In this document: positions 1 to 11,521 of the stretch, piece after piece
How the letters are laid out: each line of letters starts with the position of its first letter
How positions within the stretch are numbered: position 1 is the first letter of the stretch
From: Undaria pinnatifida
Lineage: Eukaryota; Sar; Phaeophyceae; Laminariales; Alariaceae
Assembly: GCA_012845835.1 (NCBI GenBank)
Contig: JABAKD010000023.1
Location: 8,507,147-8,571,146, forward strand
DNA: 64,000 bases
Reading direction: 5' to 3'
Position numbers and translations under genes: made by a program
Notes under the pieces: generated by a model
Seen by the model: only the letters and a program-made list of their open reading frames with translations
Databases searched by the model: none
Told to the model about the DNA's origin: nothing

Positions 1-761
1 ACAATATGGCGTGTTGATGTGTGTCACTTTAGAGGAGCTGTGTACCTCTCAGGCAGGGCAGAAGGCGATTGATTTGACAAATGTTGAAAGCAGAATCAGC
101 CGAACACACCCAAGGCTTAGGTACGCATGGAATGTTTTGCTGTGGCTGTGGTCGTGCTACCCTGATAGCGACACATACATCATAGCATATCAAAATCGCC
201 GATCGTGAATCGAATTCCATTCGCTGTTGCGTTCCTATATCGCCTTGAATCAAGGAATATATATTGGATCCGTATGGGGAAGGAGGGCCTACAATTTTAC
301 ACCGGGTATGAGTCGCTGCTGAGAGGAAGCTCGATAGTAGTGCGAGAATAATGCATCGAGTGTAGAAATCAATATCAAACACGGGAGACCCTCCAACAGT
401 CAACGGGGGTCGTGACGTAGTTTAGGTAAATCTCCCCGCTGAAATGAATATTTAAGAGGAAACGGCGGTTGATGAACACAAGGCACACATCGGGAGGGAA
501 ACGTTTAAGGGGCCATCGGGTGATTCTACGATAGCCCCCCCCCCCAAACCAACGCTTTTATTTGACAAAGTTTTATAGCTGCTCGAGACGAGGAAGGATG
601 CTATTATGAAACTGTCTCGTTATGCTTTCTTGTTAAAAATATATAATATAGTTTTTCCATGTATTTTTTCGAACGCACACTGGTGAGGGTGCTTCCAACG
701 CACACTGTGTCGGGCCCGGGGGGGGGAGTTCGGGGGGGGGCGCGTCGCCCCCCCCCGACAC

Positions 762-1890
762 TGCTACTAGCATCCAAGCACCGTTCGGCTGCCCTGCCAA
801 CCCAGCACACACATCAACACCAACACACACTACACTGCTAGTACCATCCAAGCACCGTGCGGCTGCCATTCAAGCACAGTTCGGCTGCCCTGCCAACCCA
901 GTGCTGGTGGTGCATTTTGGGACACACACACCAACACCAACACACACTACACTGCTAGTAGTAGCATCCAAGCACCGTTCGGCTGCCCTGCCACCCCAGC
1001 GCTGGTGGTGCATGCGCTGGAACGTTTGCGCCTCTGCTGTTCGATCCTGCTACATCACGATGCCGGACAACAAACACAACACACAGCAAAAACATTTCAC
1101 TTCGTTGTGCCCTGGGCTGCGGAAAAAACGTCCCTTCCCGAAAAACCCTCCTCGTCCTTACAAAACCATGAAATTCAAACGGCTGCAATTCCAATCAAAT
1201 GGCGCCACGAACTACACCCTGCCACGCAAACAGCTCGTGGGTGCATTTTGGGACACACACACCAACACCAACACACACTACACTGCTAGTAGTAGCATCC
1301 AAGCACCGTTCGGCTGCCCTGCCAACCCAACGCTAGTGGTGCATGCGCAGGAACGTTTGCGCCTCTGCTGTTCGATCCTGCTACATCACGATGCCGGACA
1401 ACAAACACAACACACAGCAAAAACATTTCACTTCGTTGTGCCTTGGGCTGCGGAACAAGCGTCCCTTCCCAAAAAACCCTCTTCGTCCTTACAAACCCTT
1501 AAAATTCAAACGGCTGCGATTCCAATCAAACGGCGCAACGAACTACACCCTGCCACGCAAACAGCTCGTGGGTGCATTTTGGTACACACACACCAACACC
1601 AACACACACTACACTGCTAGTAGTAGCATCCAAGCACCGTTGGGCTGCCCTGCCAACCCAGCGCTGGTGGTGCATGCGCTGGAACGTTTGCGCCTCTGCT
1701 GTTCGATCCTGCTCGTGCGGGACAACCAACACAACACACAGCAAAAACATTTTACTTCGTTGTGCCCTCTGGGCTGCGGACAAAAACAACCCTTCCCAAC
1801 AACCCTCGTCGTCCTTACAAATCCTTAAAATTCAAACGGCTGCGCTTGAAATCAAAGGGCGCTACGAACTACACCCTGGCACGCAAACAA
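762..1890 (+). repeat. 331-bp tandem satellite, about three units plus partial units
   Basis: The string ACTGCTAGTAGTAGCATCC starts at 951, 1282 and 1613, giving a 331-bp period twice. Each unit has a CA-rich stretch (caacaccaacacacactac), a central block around TGTTCGATCCTGCTACATCA, and an ATCAAA-plus-GAACTACACCCTG block. Partial units precede (762-950), and the last unit diverges after about 1720. The open frames here (for example 239, 161 and 250 codons) exist because the repeat length and composition avoid stops; their frame shifts between units because 331 is not a multiple of three. I treat the array as non-coding. Confidence 0.9.
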
Positions 1891-2235
1891 CGAGCAGCGC
1901 ACACCGCACACCCTCTTTTTCTATCCCTTCCCGGGTACACCGCGCTCTTCGGCGTTACGCTGGAACGTTTGCGCCTCTGCTGTTCGATCCTGCCCTTGCG
2001 GTCTGCCGTGTCTTCGTGCAATCAAACGGCCGCGCTTCAAATCAAACGGCGCTACGAACTACACCCTGGCACGAACACCCTCGCAGCGCACACCGCACAC
2101 CCTGTATTTATATCCCTCGTCGGATACACTGCGCTCCTCGGCGTTGCGCTGGAACTTGCGCCTCTGCTGTTCGATCCTGCCCTGTATGGTCTGCCGTGTC
2201 TACGTACGGCGGCGACTGCGTCCTTCAGTTCGGCT
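1860..2235 (+). repeat. About 190-bp tandem satellite, two units
   Basis: GCTACGAACTACACCCTGGC occurs near 1860 and 2050. The block around CACACCGCACACCCT and the following TGTTCGATCCTGCC also recur at the same spacing. The unit shares pieces with the 331-bp array just upstream, so it is probably a shortened derivative of it. Confidence 0.75.
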
Positions 2236-2520
2236 GCTGCATACTTTCTTACGCTGGTTTCTGTCGCAGCTCATCTCCGCCGCGTGCTGTGGGTGTCTGC
2301 TATGAGCCTCTTCGCTCGTTCTAGGCTCCTCCTTCCCTGCGGCTGCATGTTCTTCGCCCTCTTCAACCCTTACGGCGTACCACCTCCTCGTGCTGCGGCA
2401 GAATCTTTCCACACACACCGTGCAGCGGAACGTCCCTACAGCAGAGCGGTATCTTGACGACTGGGGACATCAACTCTTCCGATACACATTCACAGGGCTC
2501 TCTCAAAGGGTACATACATG

Positions 2521-3180
2521 GGTAGCGCAGCAGTACTCCTGTGTGTTTGCGTGTGTAGGATACCCGTACGTGTTCGAACCTGCCATACTACCTCACCTTC
2601 CTCCAGCGCTCCTGCGGAACAAATCATTTCCATCACATGTGAATGCGTACGTCTTCGAACCTGCCATACTACCTCACCTTCCTCCAGCGCTCCTGCGGTC
2701 CAAATCCCTTCCATCGCATGTGAATGCAGGTGTGTACACGGCACTGCTTATACGCTGCGCACTCAGCATGGTCACATCAGTGTGTGTATGTACAGCGGTG
2801 TGCACACAGCTCTCGCTGTGTGTAGCACATGATCTACATGTGTAGCGCAGCAGTACTCCTGTGTGTTCGCGTATGTAGGATGCGCGTACGTGTTCGAACC
2901 TGCCATACTACCTCACCTTCCTCCAGCGTTCCTGCGGTGGTACTAATCCATTCCATCACCCGTCTATGCGGGTGTGTACAGCGGTGTGCACACAGCTATC
3001 GCTGTCTGTGTGTAGCACATACATGACATGTGTAGCGCAGCAGTACTCCTGTGTGTTTGCGTGTGTAGGATACGCGTACGTGTTCGAACCTGCCATACTA
3101 CCTCACCCTCCTCCAGCGTTCACGCGGTACAAATCCCTTCCATCACCTGTGTATGCATCATCTCCCATGTATGTAGTCTA
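2521..3180 (+). repeat. Tandem satellite starting GTAGCGCAGCAGTACTCC
   Basis: The start motif occurs at about 2521, 2841 and 3031. Each unit carries TTCGAACCTGCCATACTACC followed by CTCCAGCG. In the first unit this inner block of about 96 bp is itself doubled (near 2573 and 2657), so lengths are about 320 and 190 bp. Small open frames track the repeat and are not conserved in frame. No function is visible. Confidence 0.8.
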
Positions 3181-3394
3181 GACCATGCGTCTCCAGCTAC
3201 GGCTGTGCGTCCTTTAACAAGTGTTCGTGTCTTTCAGCACGTTACATCCTACACCTGCGTACAACGTAACCCATGCGCACATTGTCATCACACCATGCGG
3301 CCTTCCTCGCCAAATCCTGCTGTTCCCTTCACAGGGGACTATATACGAGCATCCTATCAGTGACATTCTCCGCCTCAAAGCGAAAGTCGCCGGC

Positions 3395-3715
3395 TAAACA
3401 TTCCGCCACTCCCGACGATCGCAAAGTGCCTTCTCGCGCAGTCAAGTGTGACAAAACATTCAGCCACTCCCGACGATCGCCAAGTGACTTCTCGCGCAAT
3501 CCAGTGTGAAAAATCATTCAGCCACTCCCGACGATCGCCAAGTGCCTTCTCGCGCAGTCCTGTGTGACAAAACATTCCGCCACTCAAGACGATCGCCAAG
3601 TGACTTCTCGCGCAGTCAAATGCGATAAAACATTCCGCCACTCCCGACGATCGTCAAGTGCCTTCTCGCGCAGCGAGCCACCAGTCAAGTGTGACAAAAC
3701 ACTTCTCCACTTGAC
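3395..3715. repeat. 58-bp tandem satellite, about 5.5 units
   Basis: CCACTCCCGACGATCG starts at 3406, 3464, 3522, 3580 (one variant) and 3638, an exact 58-bp period. Each unit also holds CAAGTGMCTTCTCGCGCA and a GTGNNAYAAAACATTC block. Because 58 is not a multiple of three, the open frames on the minus strand (88 and 62 codons) cycle through three readings of the same unit. There are no distinct spacers between short repeats, so this is not a CRISPR array. Confidence 0.92.
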
Positions 3716-6324
3716 ACCAAAAAGCACTTAACTAACCATGTATTTTTTGCAGAGGGCTATCGAAAGAGAGCGTAGGGGTAGCAAGGGGCACCATATTCCA
3801 AGACGTACGGCCGGAAGCTGGTTCAAAATCAGTGATTTCATTAGAGAAAAGTTGGGGGGGCTACCGTAGAACGACTCCATCACGGGTCATGGCTCCACTT
3901 GTGGGTCGGGAACAGAGATTATCACAACCTCACGGGTCAGGACATATTTTTATCTACTATTTCACAGGTCATAAGGCTTAAGCGCGTGCTGCGTACGATC
4001 GAGGTAGAGCTTTGTGGCTAATATATATCTATATATAAATGTGCACATGTATTGTTTTCTGGATGACCGTAACCCTGAACTCTTAGCTCAAACGAAATGG
4101 TGATAATGATATTCTTGTTTTGAAGAAAGTACGTTTGTAATACCTGGGCCATACGATTGGTCGTCGGATATATAGCACTTTCGTTGTTTTCCCAAATCTA
4201 TTTGTGGCGTGGAGTATAGAAAAGCGTGTGATATGATGAGCCTCATGACGAGGAAGGCGCATTTCTACCGTAGCCCGTTGCCGGGGTTGATCCCCCTGAC
4301 CCGATCAGAACGGACCCGACCCGACCTTATCCGTGAAAGCCCCTGGAAGGTCCATCGATCGCAGTGGCTGATTGGGTGAGATTTTGGGTCAAGGGCCCAT
4401 AACGTTGGGGGCTACTGCAGGTAATGTGTGTAGGTTCGAGTTGGGACCAGGGTGGGAATATCCTACAGTACAGACAAACCAATATGTTTACAAGGTTCCT
4501 CGCGCAAGAGAAGCTCTATACTTGATACCAAAGCTGAATCAGAGCGAAAAAACAAATTTGTTACCCGTTGAAAACCCGCATGACTCAGGTATGCACCAAA
4601 GAATACCAGGTATTGCAGATTGAAACCAATTATTTTCCGACGAACTTGGGGTTAGGGAGCACCTCGTTCAGAAGTCGGTTCCGCCAAAACGTGCTACCAT
4701 CACCGTAACAAGCGTCGAGGGTAGGGTTAGGCCTTGACTCAGGGCCAGTGATCGCGGGTCTCAAATTGAACGTACGAACAAGTTCTGTGTGACAATCAGG
4801 TTCTTCACTGCATGGTTTTCTACCCTCGATATTTTCGCGATCTAGATGGGGAATAAGGGTGGGTAATGACAAGATAAGGCACGAGCACGAATCGGGGATG
4901 AATACGTTTCATCTCCAGAAAATAATGAAGGGCGGGCTGAATCTATGAAGGTAAGGGGACCCAGACACACTCTTGGCGAGTGAATCGACTTTAGTTCAAG
5001 TCCGCAGGGTTTGGGTAGGGCTTTGGATGAGGGAAATAGGAATTATCGAGTACATGGCACCGTTCATTGCGCGACGAAATATCAACGACGAAAAAACGAA
5101 CTTACACCGAGATGTAGACACCGCGGCCAAGGCCGTCTGCCTGGTCTGTGTCAACGCACGGGGCGTCTACGAAACAATAATGGTGTTGCATACCTCGTCG
5201 AGCAAACGGCTTCTGACGCGTCCTACGATAGAGGTGTTCCACCTATTCTCTGGCGTTCACAAATTTGGGAGCTTAATAACTTCCCCAAAGACTGATTCAG
5301 AGGAAATCGAAACTGGAACTGAAAGAAAAATCCCATGGCCTAAGATAACAATGAGAATCATGCAAAAATGGCTGGTTTGCGACGATTTTTGTATAAGGAG
5401 CTCCGTCATTTAGGAACCCTTTTACAAAAAACGGCTACCTCTATCGTAGATGGCGTCTCCAAATGTGTATCAATAGGTATTTAGGATGAATTCTGCACTA
5501 GAGGTCGCGCGTGAGAGATTGATAGTGTCGGTTTTCTCTAAAGTACTGCTGAACTGTCGAGGGTTTTTTAAACTTACGGCTACGATACTACCCCAACATC
5601 GTCGGGATTGTTGTTGGATAATGTTGAAAATATGAGCCACTTCCGGTTCGTGGGAAACATATCGTTTTTTTTTTACCACCGAAGAAACTGTAATTGTTGA
5701 TCAAATAAAATGGGGTATGTGCTTCGTTCAGAAGCCCCCGTCGGCCACTTGTTGCTTGACCCTAACGAGCGTCTACCCACATCGTATCAAGCGTTGACAC
5801 GATTCGTGTTTTTCAGATAAGCAGTTGAATCATCCTAGTCTGAACATCAAAATTGCCACCGAACACTAATTTAAAGCGGCCGGCATCGTTCATCCTCGAC
5901 CTAAGATGGTGTATGACGAGAATGAAACGAAAGCTCACAAAGCTGTTTGCGGTTATCCTATCTCCGACAAGATCCTCGGCACAGACGTATTCTTCCGATA
6001 AAACGCTTACCTCCTGAGGTTCCCGCGGTGTTTCTGTTGAAGTGTGTGCTGCCGTGGACGCTGATAAACGAATTCCAAAGCGCGAAGAAAGCACCTGCGA
6101 AACGCCGACGGACGTTTGAGTACGTGTTCTCGGACGCAGCATAGGTTATTCATGAATTTCTTGTGATGTGAGGTTCCCGACATGAGATGAATATCTAAGG
6201 AAAAACCAGATATATGGAGCACTGCAAAGGTGCCACTAGATGCGTACTCGCACGGCGTAGGCCTATAGGCAAACCGCTCGCGGAACACGAATGAAACTAG
6301 GACCATTTTCGGGCCAACACGAGA

Positions 6325-6527
6325 CAACACACGGTCATTCAGAAGTCGTGCCACCTTTTGTTGGTTGAAGGAGCGTGCTGCGATACGGGTAACAAGTTTT
6401 GCTCAAACGGATGGCACCTCGGCTACTACAGTTTTTACCGGTTCAAAAGCTCTACTATGAGAGACAAGCGCCAGGAAAGAAGTGGCAAGTTTTGACGTAA
6501 ACGGTTTCTGAACGACGTGGCTCTTAT
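6325..6527. mobile_element. MITE-like inverted motif-P pair, copy I
   Basis: Motif P reads GTCATTCAGAA on the + strand at 6334. Its reverse complement (TTCTGAACGACGTGGCTCTT) lies at 6507-6526, with a GTGGCAAGTTTTGACG box just inside. The left arm has lost part of the inner box. The same inverted pair is found at the matching place in the other three giant-repeat copies, so it was part of the unit before duplication. Confidence 0.55.
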
Positions 6528-7357
6528 ATATACAAAATTGGTCGTGATTTTCGTTGTTGTCTCGCAGTAGGGTTCGCTATATAGCTAGGGGCAATGGACA
6601 TTAGTCAACTTTCAATGTTTGTTCCTCTCTATGTCGTCTGTTGGGTGAGGTATAGCTCTTGACGTCAGGAGTTACACAACATATATGTGGTGCACCTTCA
6701 CCGTATTACGTAGAATGCACCGATTACGTTACGAGGCTCGTAACCTGACGAGTTGTATAGCCTTCATCCCACAACCCACGTCGAAGACCAATTCAAGCCA
6801 TGAACGATGTACGTTCTCTTGGGCTAATTTCCCAGAGAATGACATGATGGACTGCACATACCCAGGCTACGGTATGAGGGTTACCACATGTTCCCTACCG
6901 AGTTACGTACAGTACCCAATTCAAGATGTTTTTCAAAAATTGTTCTTGTTAGCGCTGAGAAATGGTACCACTTGCGACAATGGCTCGCTGTTGGTCTCTG
7001 AGAGCAGAAAAGAAAAGTTTACGCGCTTGCCGTAGCCTTACTTTAGTCCACATCAGGTCCGAAGACTTTGGGTAGTTCCTCAGCCGTGGAGCCCTGTCAT
7101 CAAAAACGCAAACCGTGCAACTCCTACAGTAGATAGAGTACGCGTGGCCGACGACAGCTGGGGCGAAGGTAAACATCACATGGGTAGGCACATGCTAGAT
7201 CGACCTTGGAGCGGACAACACCCCAACTTTAGTGGGGCACTACAGGACATTATCGTTAACTACATGAACATCGTGCCATCTTAGAACAGCCCACCTGCAC
7301 CTCCTTCGTCCCCGGCATTGTTACTCCGGAAAGAGACCTTCGACGGCAAATGGTGTG

Positions 7358-7807
7358 CTACATTCCGTAAAGATCGCACTTGTGGACATGCATTGGGGCT
7401 TGTGGACACATTTTGACCGGTTGCCGTTTTTGGTTTGTGTGCCGTTCGACAAGGTGCATCGTGAGCTTCAGCGCTTGACCACCAATAAACGTTGCCACAG
7501 ATAGCAGAACAAACCCACAGGAAATCCACAAAAACAAGAAAAGTATACCGTAATACGCACCAAGTCTCCCTGCTTCCCGTATATACTTCCGGTCAATAAT
7601 TGCTGCAATTAATCCAGCCGCCGACCCTGATTCCCCCTTCTTTCTTGTCCCCTGAATGCCTTCCCATCGTCTACACCACCGATACTTTCCAACGTGGGAT
7701 TTCATTACTGTAGTATCTTTGACTATTGCAACATGACACATGCTACGGAAGAGGTTTGCCATTTTTTGATTGTGAGGCACTTCACTGAAGCATTCTGTAC
7801 CCCACAC
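7358..7807 (-). pseudogene. Decayed minus-strand reading frame with a hydrophobic C-terminal segment
   Basis: A 149-codon frame contains a basic middle part (KYRWCRRWEGIQGTRKKGES) and a hydrophobic stretch near residues 83-115 (GILFLFLWISCGFVLLSVAT and following), which could be a membrane segment. The neighbouring stretch FIGGQALKLTMHLVER is recognisable in the same frame in copy II (about 16130-16250, -), copy III (45640-45780, -) and copy IV (61110-61260, -), but those copies have stops or shifts. The N-terminal part around MWGTECFSEVPHNQKMAN also recurs at 24645-24840 and 61298-61512. I recognise no family. It is best read as the remnant of a gene carried by the giant repeat; chance openness in this one copy cannot be excluded. 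Confidence 0.3.
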
Positions 7808-7829
7808 TAAAACATATAAACTGAGTAGC

Positions 7830-8985
7830 CTGGAAGCGCTACCCGATTACCAAAGCCACGGCCTATGTAGTCAAAATGGTATTAATATTGGGTTCAAAAA
7901 ACGACATTCCTCCGCCTTTTTGTCACGTCAAGGAGCGCCGACATTCAGTAAATATTTATATCAAAAATAATTGCCCTATATCGTAACAAGCGCGATACTG
8001 TGCATCGGTAACGCCCCATGATAACGTAGCCGAGAATATATGGAAGAGTTTGGGGGGGGGGGGGAGGATAGGAGGTGCTGTCTAAAAATATATTTGGCGG
8101 ATACAACACAGAAGTATCCAAAATATCATAAACAAGGGAAGGGCAAGGGCCAAGAAACATGGTGAAAAGAGAGGAGAGCACTTAAAAACATACAAGGGGT
8201 TGAAGGAAGATATTGGAATGAAAACGTATCTGCGCATGCCAATATACCACCCGAGAAATCTGAAACGTCGATTACCAGTGGTCGGAGGGAGGAGGACGTG
8301 GCTAAGAATACGTTCCCGTGTGGCACACCACAATAGATGTTTGGAGTCACATAAGGGCATGTGAAATACACAAGGAGGAAACGGGATGTCGTTAGAGCAG
8401 GGCATTAGATGTCTGTCATGTTGAAGAGATTGAAAGACTATAGAGCGGTGTGAAAGATATTGCTATCCTAATAGATAGATGGTGGCCGCAGACGGCGACA
8501 CAGGACGGGGGTAGGACAATCAGACAGTGTTATGTCGTCTACGGAATAAAATAATATGAGGGTCGAAGTGTTAGAGGTGTTGCTATTGGGAGTAGGAACG
8601 GCGAGCTCCCCCTCGAATGGGATACGTCGTCAATGGTTAAATGCCTACAGCAAACACCAAATGAATACGTCCCCGCCCCCCACAGTGGTGATTGGCCCGT
8701 TCTCTAGGGTTGGTGTTGGTTGCCAACGACGCGGTAAAATACATCTCGCACGGGAGGGGAGAGGGCGGGAGGGGGGAGTGAGGGGGCGTCCTGCCCAAGA
8801 GACTGAAGTCTGGATTTGGCCGTCGTCGTGTTAAAATTTGTGGGCGTTTCAATGGCCGTCACAAGTTTACAATTTCAATGGCCCGACTTCTTAACTATGT
8901 CGCGTTCTCTCCCCAGTGCCATAGGTGCACTTTATACCCTTTACGAGCCCAATGCCGTAATTAGACAGTTCTGAGGGTCTGCCAG
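7830..8985. other. Unassigned spacer
   Basis: The giant-repeat match ends near 7830. The interval holds a run of 14 G at about 8050-8063 and only short, low-complexity open frames. I see no gene, RNA or repeat that I can support. Confidence 0.5.
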
Positions 8986-9170
8986 TATGATGTATTTTCC
9001 TCTGTTTTTTTTCTTCTTTCCACTTCTTGTCTTGTCTTTTGTACTTTTTTTTTTCGTTCCTTTTGTTTTATCGGATTCTTCTCTTTTCTTTCATTTCCTT
9101 TTTCTCTTTGTGCTCTATTATTTCCACTTCTTTCTTTATCATATTTTCCTTGTTTCGTTTCTTTGTTGCA
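8985..9170 (+). repeat. T-rich polypyrimidine tract
   Basis: About 180 bases are almost purely T and C with many TTTTC and TTTTT runs. The open frames over it (FFFFPLL-type peptides of 77-85 codons, and a lysine/glutamate-rich frame on the other strand) are composition artefacts. Confidence 0.8.
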
Positions 9171-9339
9171 TTTGGCATCCGTTTGACGTGTGCATGTCTA
9201 TCAAGAGGTACCACGTGTACTATATACGTGGTAGTCTTTCTTGAATGGCAAGAGGTATAGTCGATTTTTGCCAAGGGAAGTAGTGAGATGTATGCACCAG
9301 TATGCACCTGGCACATCGCAGGCTGACTCCCGATTTAAC

Positions 9340-9560
9340 TTTTCTATATTTCTGGCCTTCTGCGCACATACTGCCTACCATCACCCTGTTGACCCTGATA
9401 GCTACACTGTGGTTGCAAGGAGAGTCGCCGACCTATATATTTACATGAGGACACACAACCCGTGATACGCGCGATCAAGGTATCACACACAGCTTTCAAA
9501 GATGAGTTTCGACAATATATTCGATCTCACAGCTGGAGTGTATATTAAGTTTTATAGTAT
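9340..9560 (+). mobile_element. M-family retroposon fragment
   Basis: It contains the family's 3' signature in order: ACCCTGTTGACCCTGATAGC, TAGCTACACTGT, GGACACACAACC, the CACACACAGCTT box, then GATGAGTTTCGAC at 9501 and TCGATCTCACAGCTGGAGTG ending at 9540. The body continues into TATATTAAGTTTTATAG. No flanking duplication was identified for this copy. Confidence 0.75.
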
Positions 9561-9664
9561 ATTTCTGGCGGACGCATGGATCGTGTCAACTGTGATATAT
9601 ACTCGTTTCCGACCACCTGCACGATTGCCCAGACCTAGCACCACGCGTATAACAAGCTGCTACA

Positions 9665-10710
9665 TATCTTTGATCTCACAGCCGGAGTGTATTGGAATAT
9701 TATTTGTGACCTAAACCTCCTAAACAATCCCCCCCGCCCCCCCCCCCCCTCTTGCTCTCCCTTACTCAAACGCCCCACAAAATATCGAAATCCGCCACAT
9801 TAATAAACACTTCACGCACAGGATATCACCTCATTATCTTTCGAGAGCCATCCATGCCGCTGTGTCCCACCCCCCCCCCCCGCCTCGAACGCCCCTTTCT
9901 TCCCCATCACCCGCACCATCGCCTAGACCTAGCACCACACCTTTAACAAACCCCTCACCTAAAGCCTTTCCTCCCCCCCCCCCCCCCCCACCCCCCCCCC
10001 CCCCCCCCCCCCCCCCCCGCCCCACACCCCCCACCTCCCCCCAACCAATCCCAACCCCAACCCCTCGAACACTCCACCCTCTCTTTACTCACTGATTGTA
10101 CGACTTACCCCAGGATATACATGATAAACTGATGTATTATTTCCACAACCGTCACATTTATCCCCTCGAAATAATGTGTAGTTTCCAGGCACATATTGAG
10201 CTGCCCCCCCCCCCCTCCCCCCCCCCGCCCCAACCCCCCCCCCCCCGCCCCCAGTAAAGTACTGGTGCCAAAACCGTCAGATTTATCCCCTCGAAAGGAT
10301 TTATATCTTACATGCACAAATTGCCCCCTCCCCCCCCCCCCCCCCCCCCCCCCTCCAAACCCGCTCGCTTTTGATCAAAACCAGGCCCCCACGTCCTTCA
10401 AAACTCCGCCCCACCCCCCTCACCGGTTATTCGACTTAAAAGATTTACTTGATAAAAGGATACTTTTCCCTTCACAGCTGTCAGATTTTGTCCCCCTCAG
10501 AAACGGGTTTTATAATTTCCGCGCACAGACTGACTAAAATCATCTTCTTGACCCTGATAGCTACACTGTAGTTGTAAGGGGAGTCGCCGACCTATATCCT
10601 TAATGAGGACACACAACTCGTAATGCGCGCGATCGGAATATCACACACAGCTTGCAAAGATGAGTTTCGACGAAATCTTCGATCTCACAGCTGGAGTGTA
10701 TTTTCATTTT
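9665..10710 (+). mobile_element. Long C-rich M-family retroposon
   Basis: The block starts with a variant of the M end (TGATCTCACAGCCGGAGTG at about 9669), runs through several C homopolymers, includes the internal modules ATTTATCCCCTCGAAA (twice) and CTCACCGGTTATTCGACTTA, and finishes with the canonical 3' end (GATGAGTTTCGACGAAATC at about 10660). The presence of an M end inside and at the end means this is either two joined copies or a composite. Glycine/proline-rich frames here are C-tract artefacts. Confidence 0.7.
9973..10020 (+). repeat. Poly-C / poly-G tract
   Basis: Nearly 45 C residues with a few interruptions. Comparable runs follow at 10202-10250 and 10326-10353. The complementary strand could form G-quadruplexes. 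Length is likely unreliable because such runs are hard to sequence. Confidence 0.9.
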
Positions 10711-11390
10711 GAATAATATACGCGTACCACCTCTGGTTTCCTCAGTTCCATAGTAAATAGAGCCTGTCCTGTGACCACGGACTTGATCTGGCAACTTAAT
10801 TTGAGAACAACAACTAAAACAACAAAAACATGAAAAACAATTGCAGGAACTCAACAGTATGCTCGAGTAAAAAAACCCGACACGCGCTGCGATGGAGATA
10901 GCATTTCTGCGATGAAGGTAGACTAATATACTGAGCTAACATCGTCGAAATCCTATTGACGGTCATTTTCGCCATTGTTGTAGTCTGCCGTGGGATGCCT
11001 CGTCCAATTTCTTTCTAGACGTTTCCCAAAACTATCTGTTTCGCGGGGAGGTCTACAGCTTCTTACTGAAAAGAGCCTCGAAGAACAGGTGGAATTGAAC
11101 AATACCTTAGTACGACGTCTACACGCGTACTTCACGACGTTCATCGTTATGTGCCCAGACCATGGGAGTAAGAACCCGGTTTTAAGCACACCGTTTTCTT
11201 ACCCGGCGTCGCTTGGTGGGTGGGACACATGCTACCAACAGTACTGTAGAGGTGCACCATCTACTTTTAGATTTTCAAAAGCTCCTCGAAACTTGAGGAG
11301 TTCTACTAGTTCACCTTGCCCGAATAACTGACTTTGCGCGAACGGAAACCGTAACCGCATGAATCATCCGTAGATGCCTCTAATTTTAAA
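10710..11390. other. Unassigned spacer between the M element and copy II
   Basis: Short frames on both strands, none conserved elsewhere in the window. I see no recognisable gene or repeat. Confidence 0.4.
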
Positions 11391-11521
11391 ACAGAGCAAT
11401 GTTGGGACATGAGAATGACACCTCAACAAACATTGAGCGAACGGAAACGTAACCGGAAGAAAAGATCCATATCCGCCCTTTGTTTGCAAACAGAGCAATG
11501 TTGGGACATGAGAATGACACC
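11391..11521 (+). repeat. 97-bp tandem duplication
   Basis: ACAGAGCAATGTTGGGACAT followed by GAGAATGACACCTC occurs at 11391 and again at 11488, with GAACGGAAAC between them in both units. It lies just left of the point where copy II starts to align with copies III and IV. Confidence 0.8.

Larger units (their letters stand above)
657..3748. mobile_element. Inner insertion flanked by a 13-bp direct repeat
   Basis: CCATGTATTTTTT occurs at 657-669 and again at 3736-3748. The enclosed 3.07 kb is entirely different in composition (CA-rich and satellite-like) from the AT-rich DNA on either side (600-656 and 3749-3850). The simplest reading is a target-site duplication around one insertion that carried or expanded several satellite arrays. 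No reverse transcriptase or transposase is visible. It could instead be two unrelated T-runs, although 13 identical bases at both edges of a composition change is unlikely by chance. Confidence 0.5.
511..3880. mobile_element. Composite insertion in copy I with short inverted ends (nested element)
   Basis: Copies II, III and IV lack this DNA. Near its edges are inverted ends: TTCTACGATAGCCCCCCC at 524-541, and on the opposite strand TTCTACGGTAGCCCCCCC ending at 3871. Flanking host sequence reads cgggtgat on the left and cgggtcat on the right, a possible imperfect 8-bp target duplication. Inverted ends plus an 8-9 bp duplication would fit a Mutator-like or similar cut-and-paste element, but no transposase is readable. 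A second insertion sits inside it (670-3735). The homopolymer C/G parts of the ends make exact boundaries uncertain. Confidence 0.5.
1..7830 (+). repeat. Giant repeat, copy I (right-hand part of the unit)
   Basis: Base 1 aligns with base 11779, and the match continues through 3881-7240 against 12349-15900 and again through the 7360-7810 tail. Similarity to copies III and IV is lower but colinear: 1-500 matches about 33000-33450 and 51000-51320, and 4640-7800 matches about 42030-45840 and 56760-61520. The alignment is broken by a 3.35-kb insertion (511-3880) and by a gap of about 260 bp near 7140 relative to copy II. The first base is already inside the unit, so the left end lies outside the window. 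No intact gene is visible; it looks like a decayed non-coding or ex-coding subtelomere-like block. Confidence 0.85.

Noticed and set aside
1572-2324. 250- and 231-codon overlapping frames
   Set aside because: They lie in satellite DNA, overlap each other in two frames, and switch satellite families midway. Openness comes from repeat composition.
3395-3715. Possible CRISPR array
   Set aside because: The 58-bp unit is repeated as a whole with no unique spacers, and the context is eukaryotic.
9834-10095. Glycine- and proline-rich proteins near 9.8-10.1 kb and 61.8-62.1 kb
   Set aside because: They are direct translations of C/G homopolymers inside M elements, on both strands.
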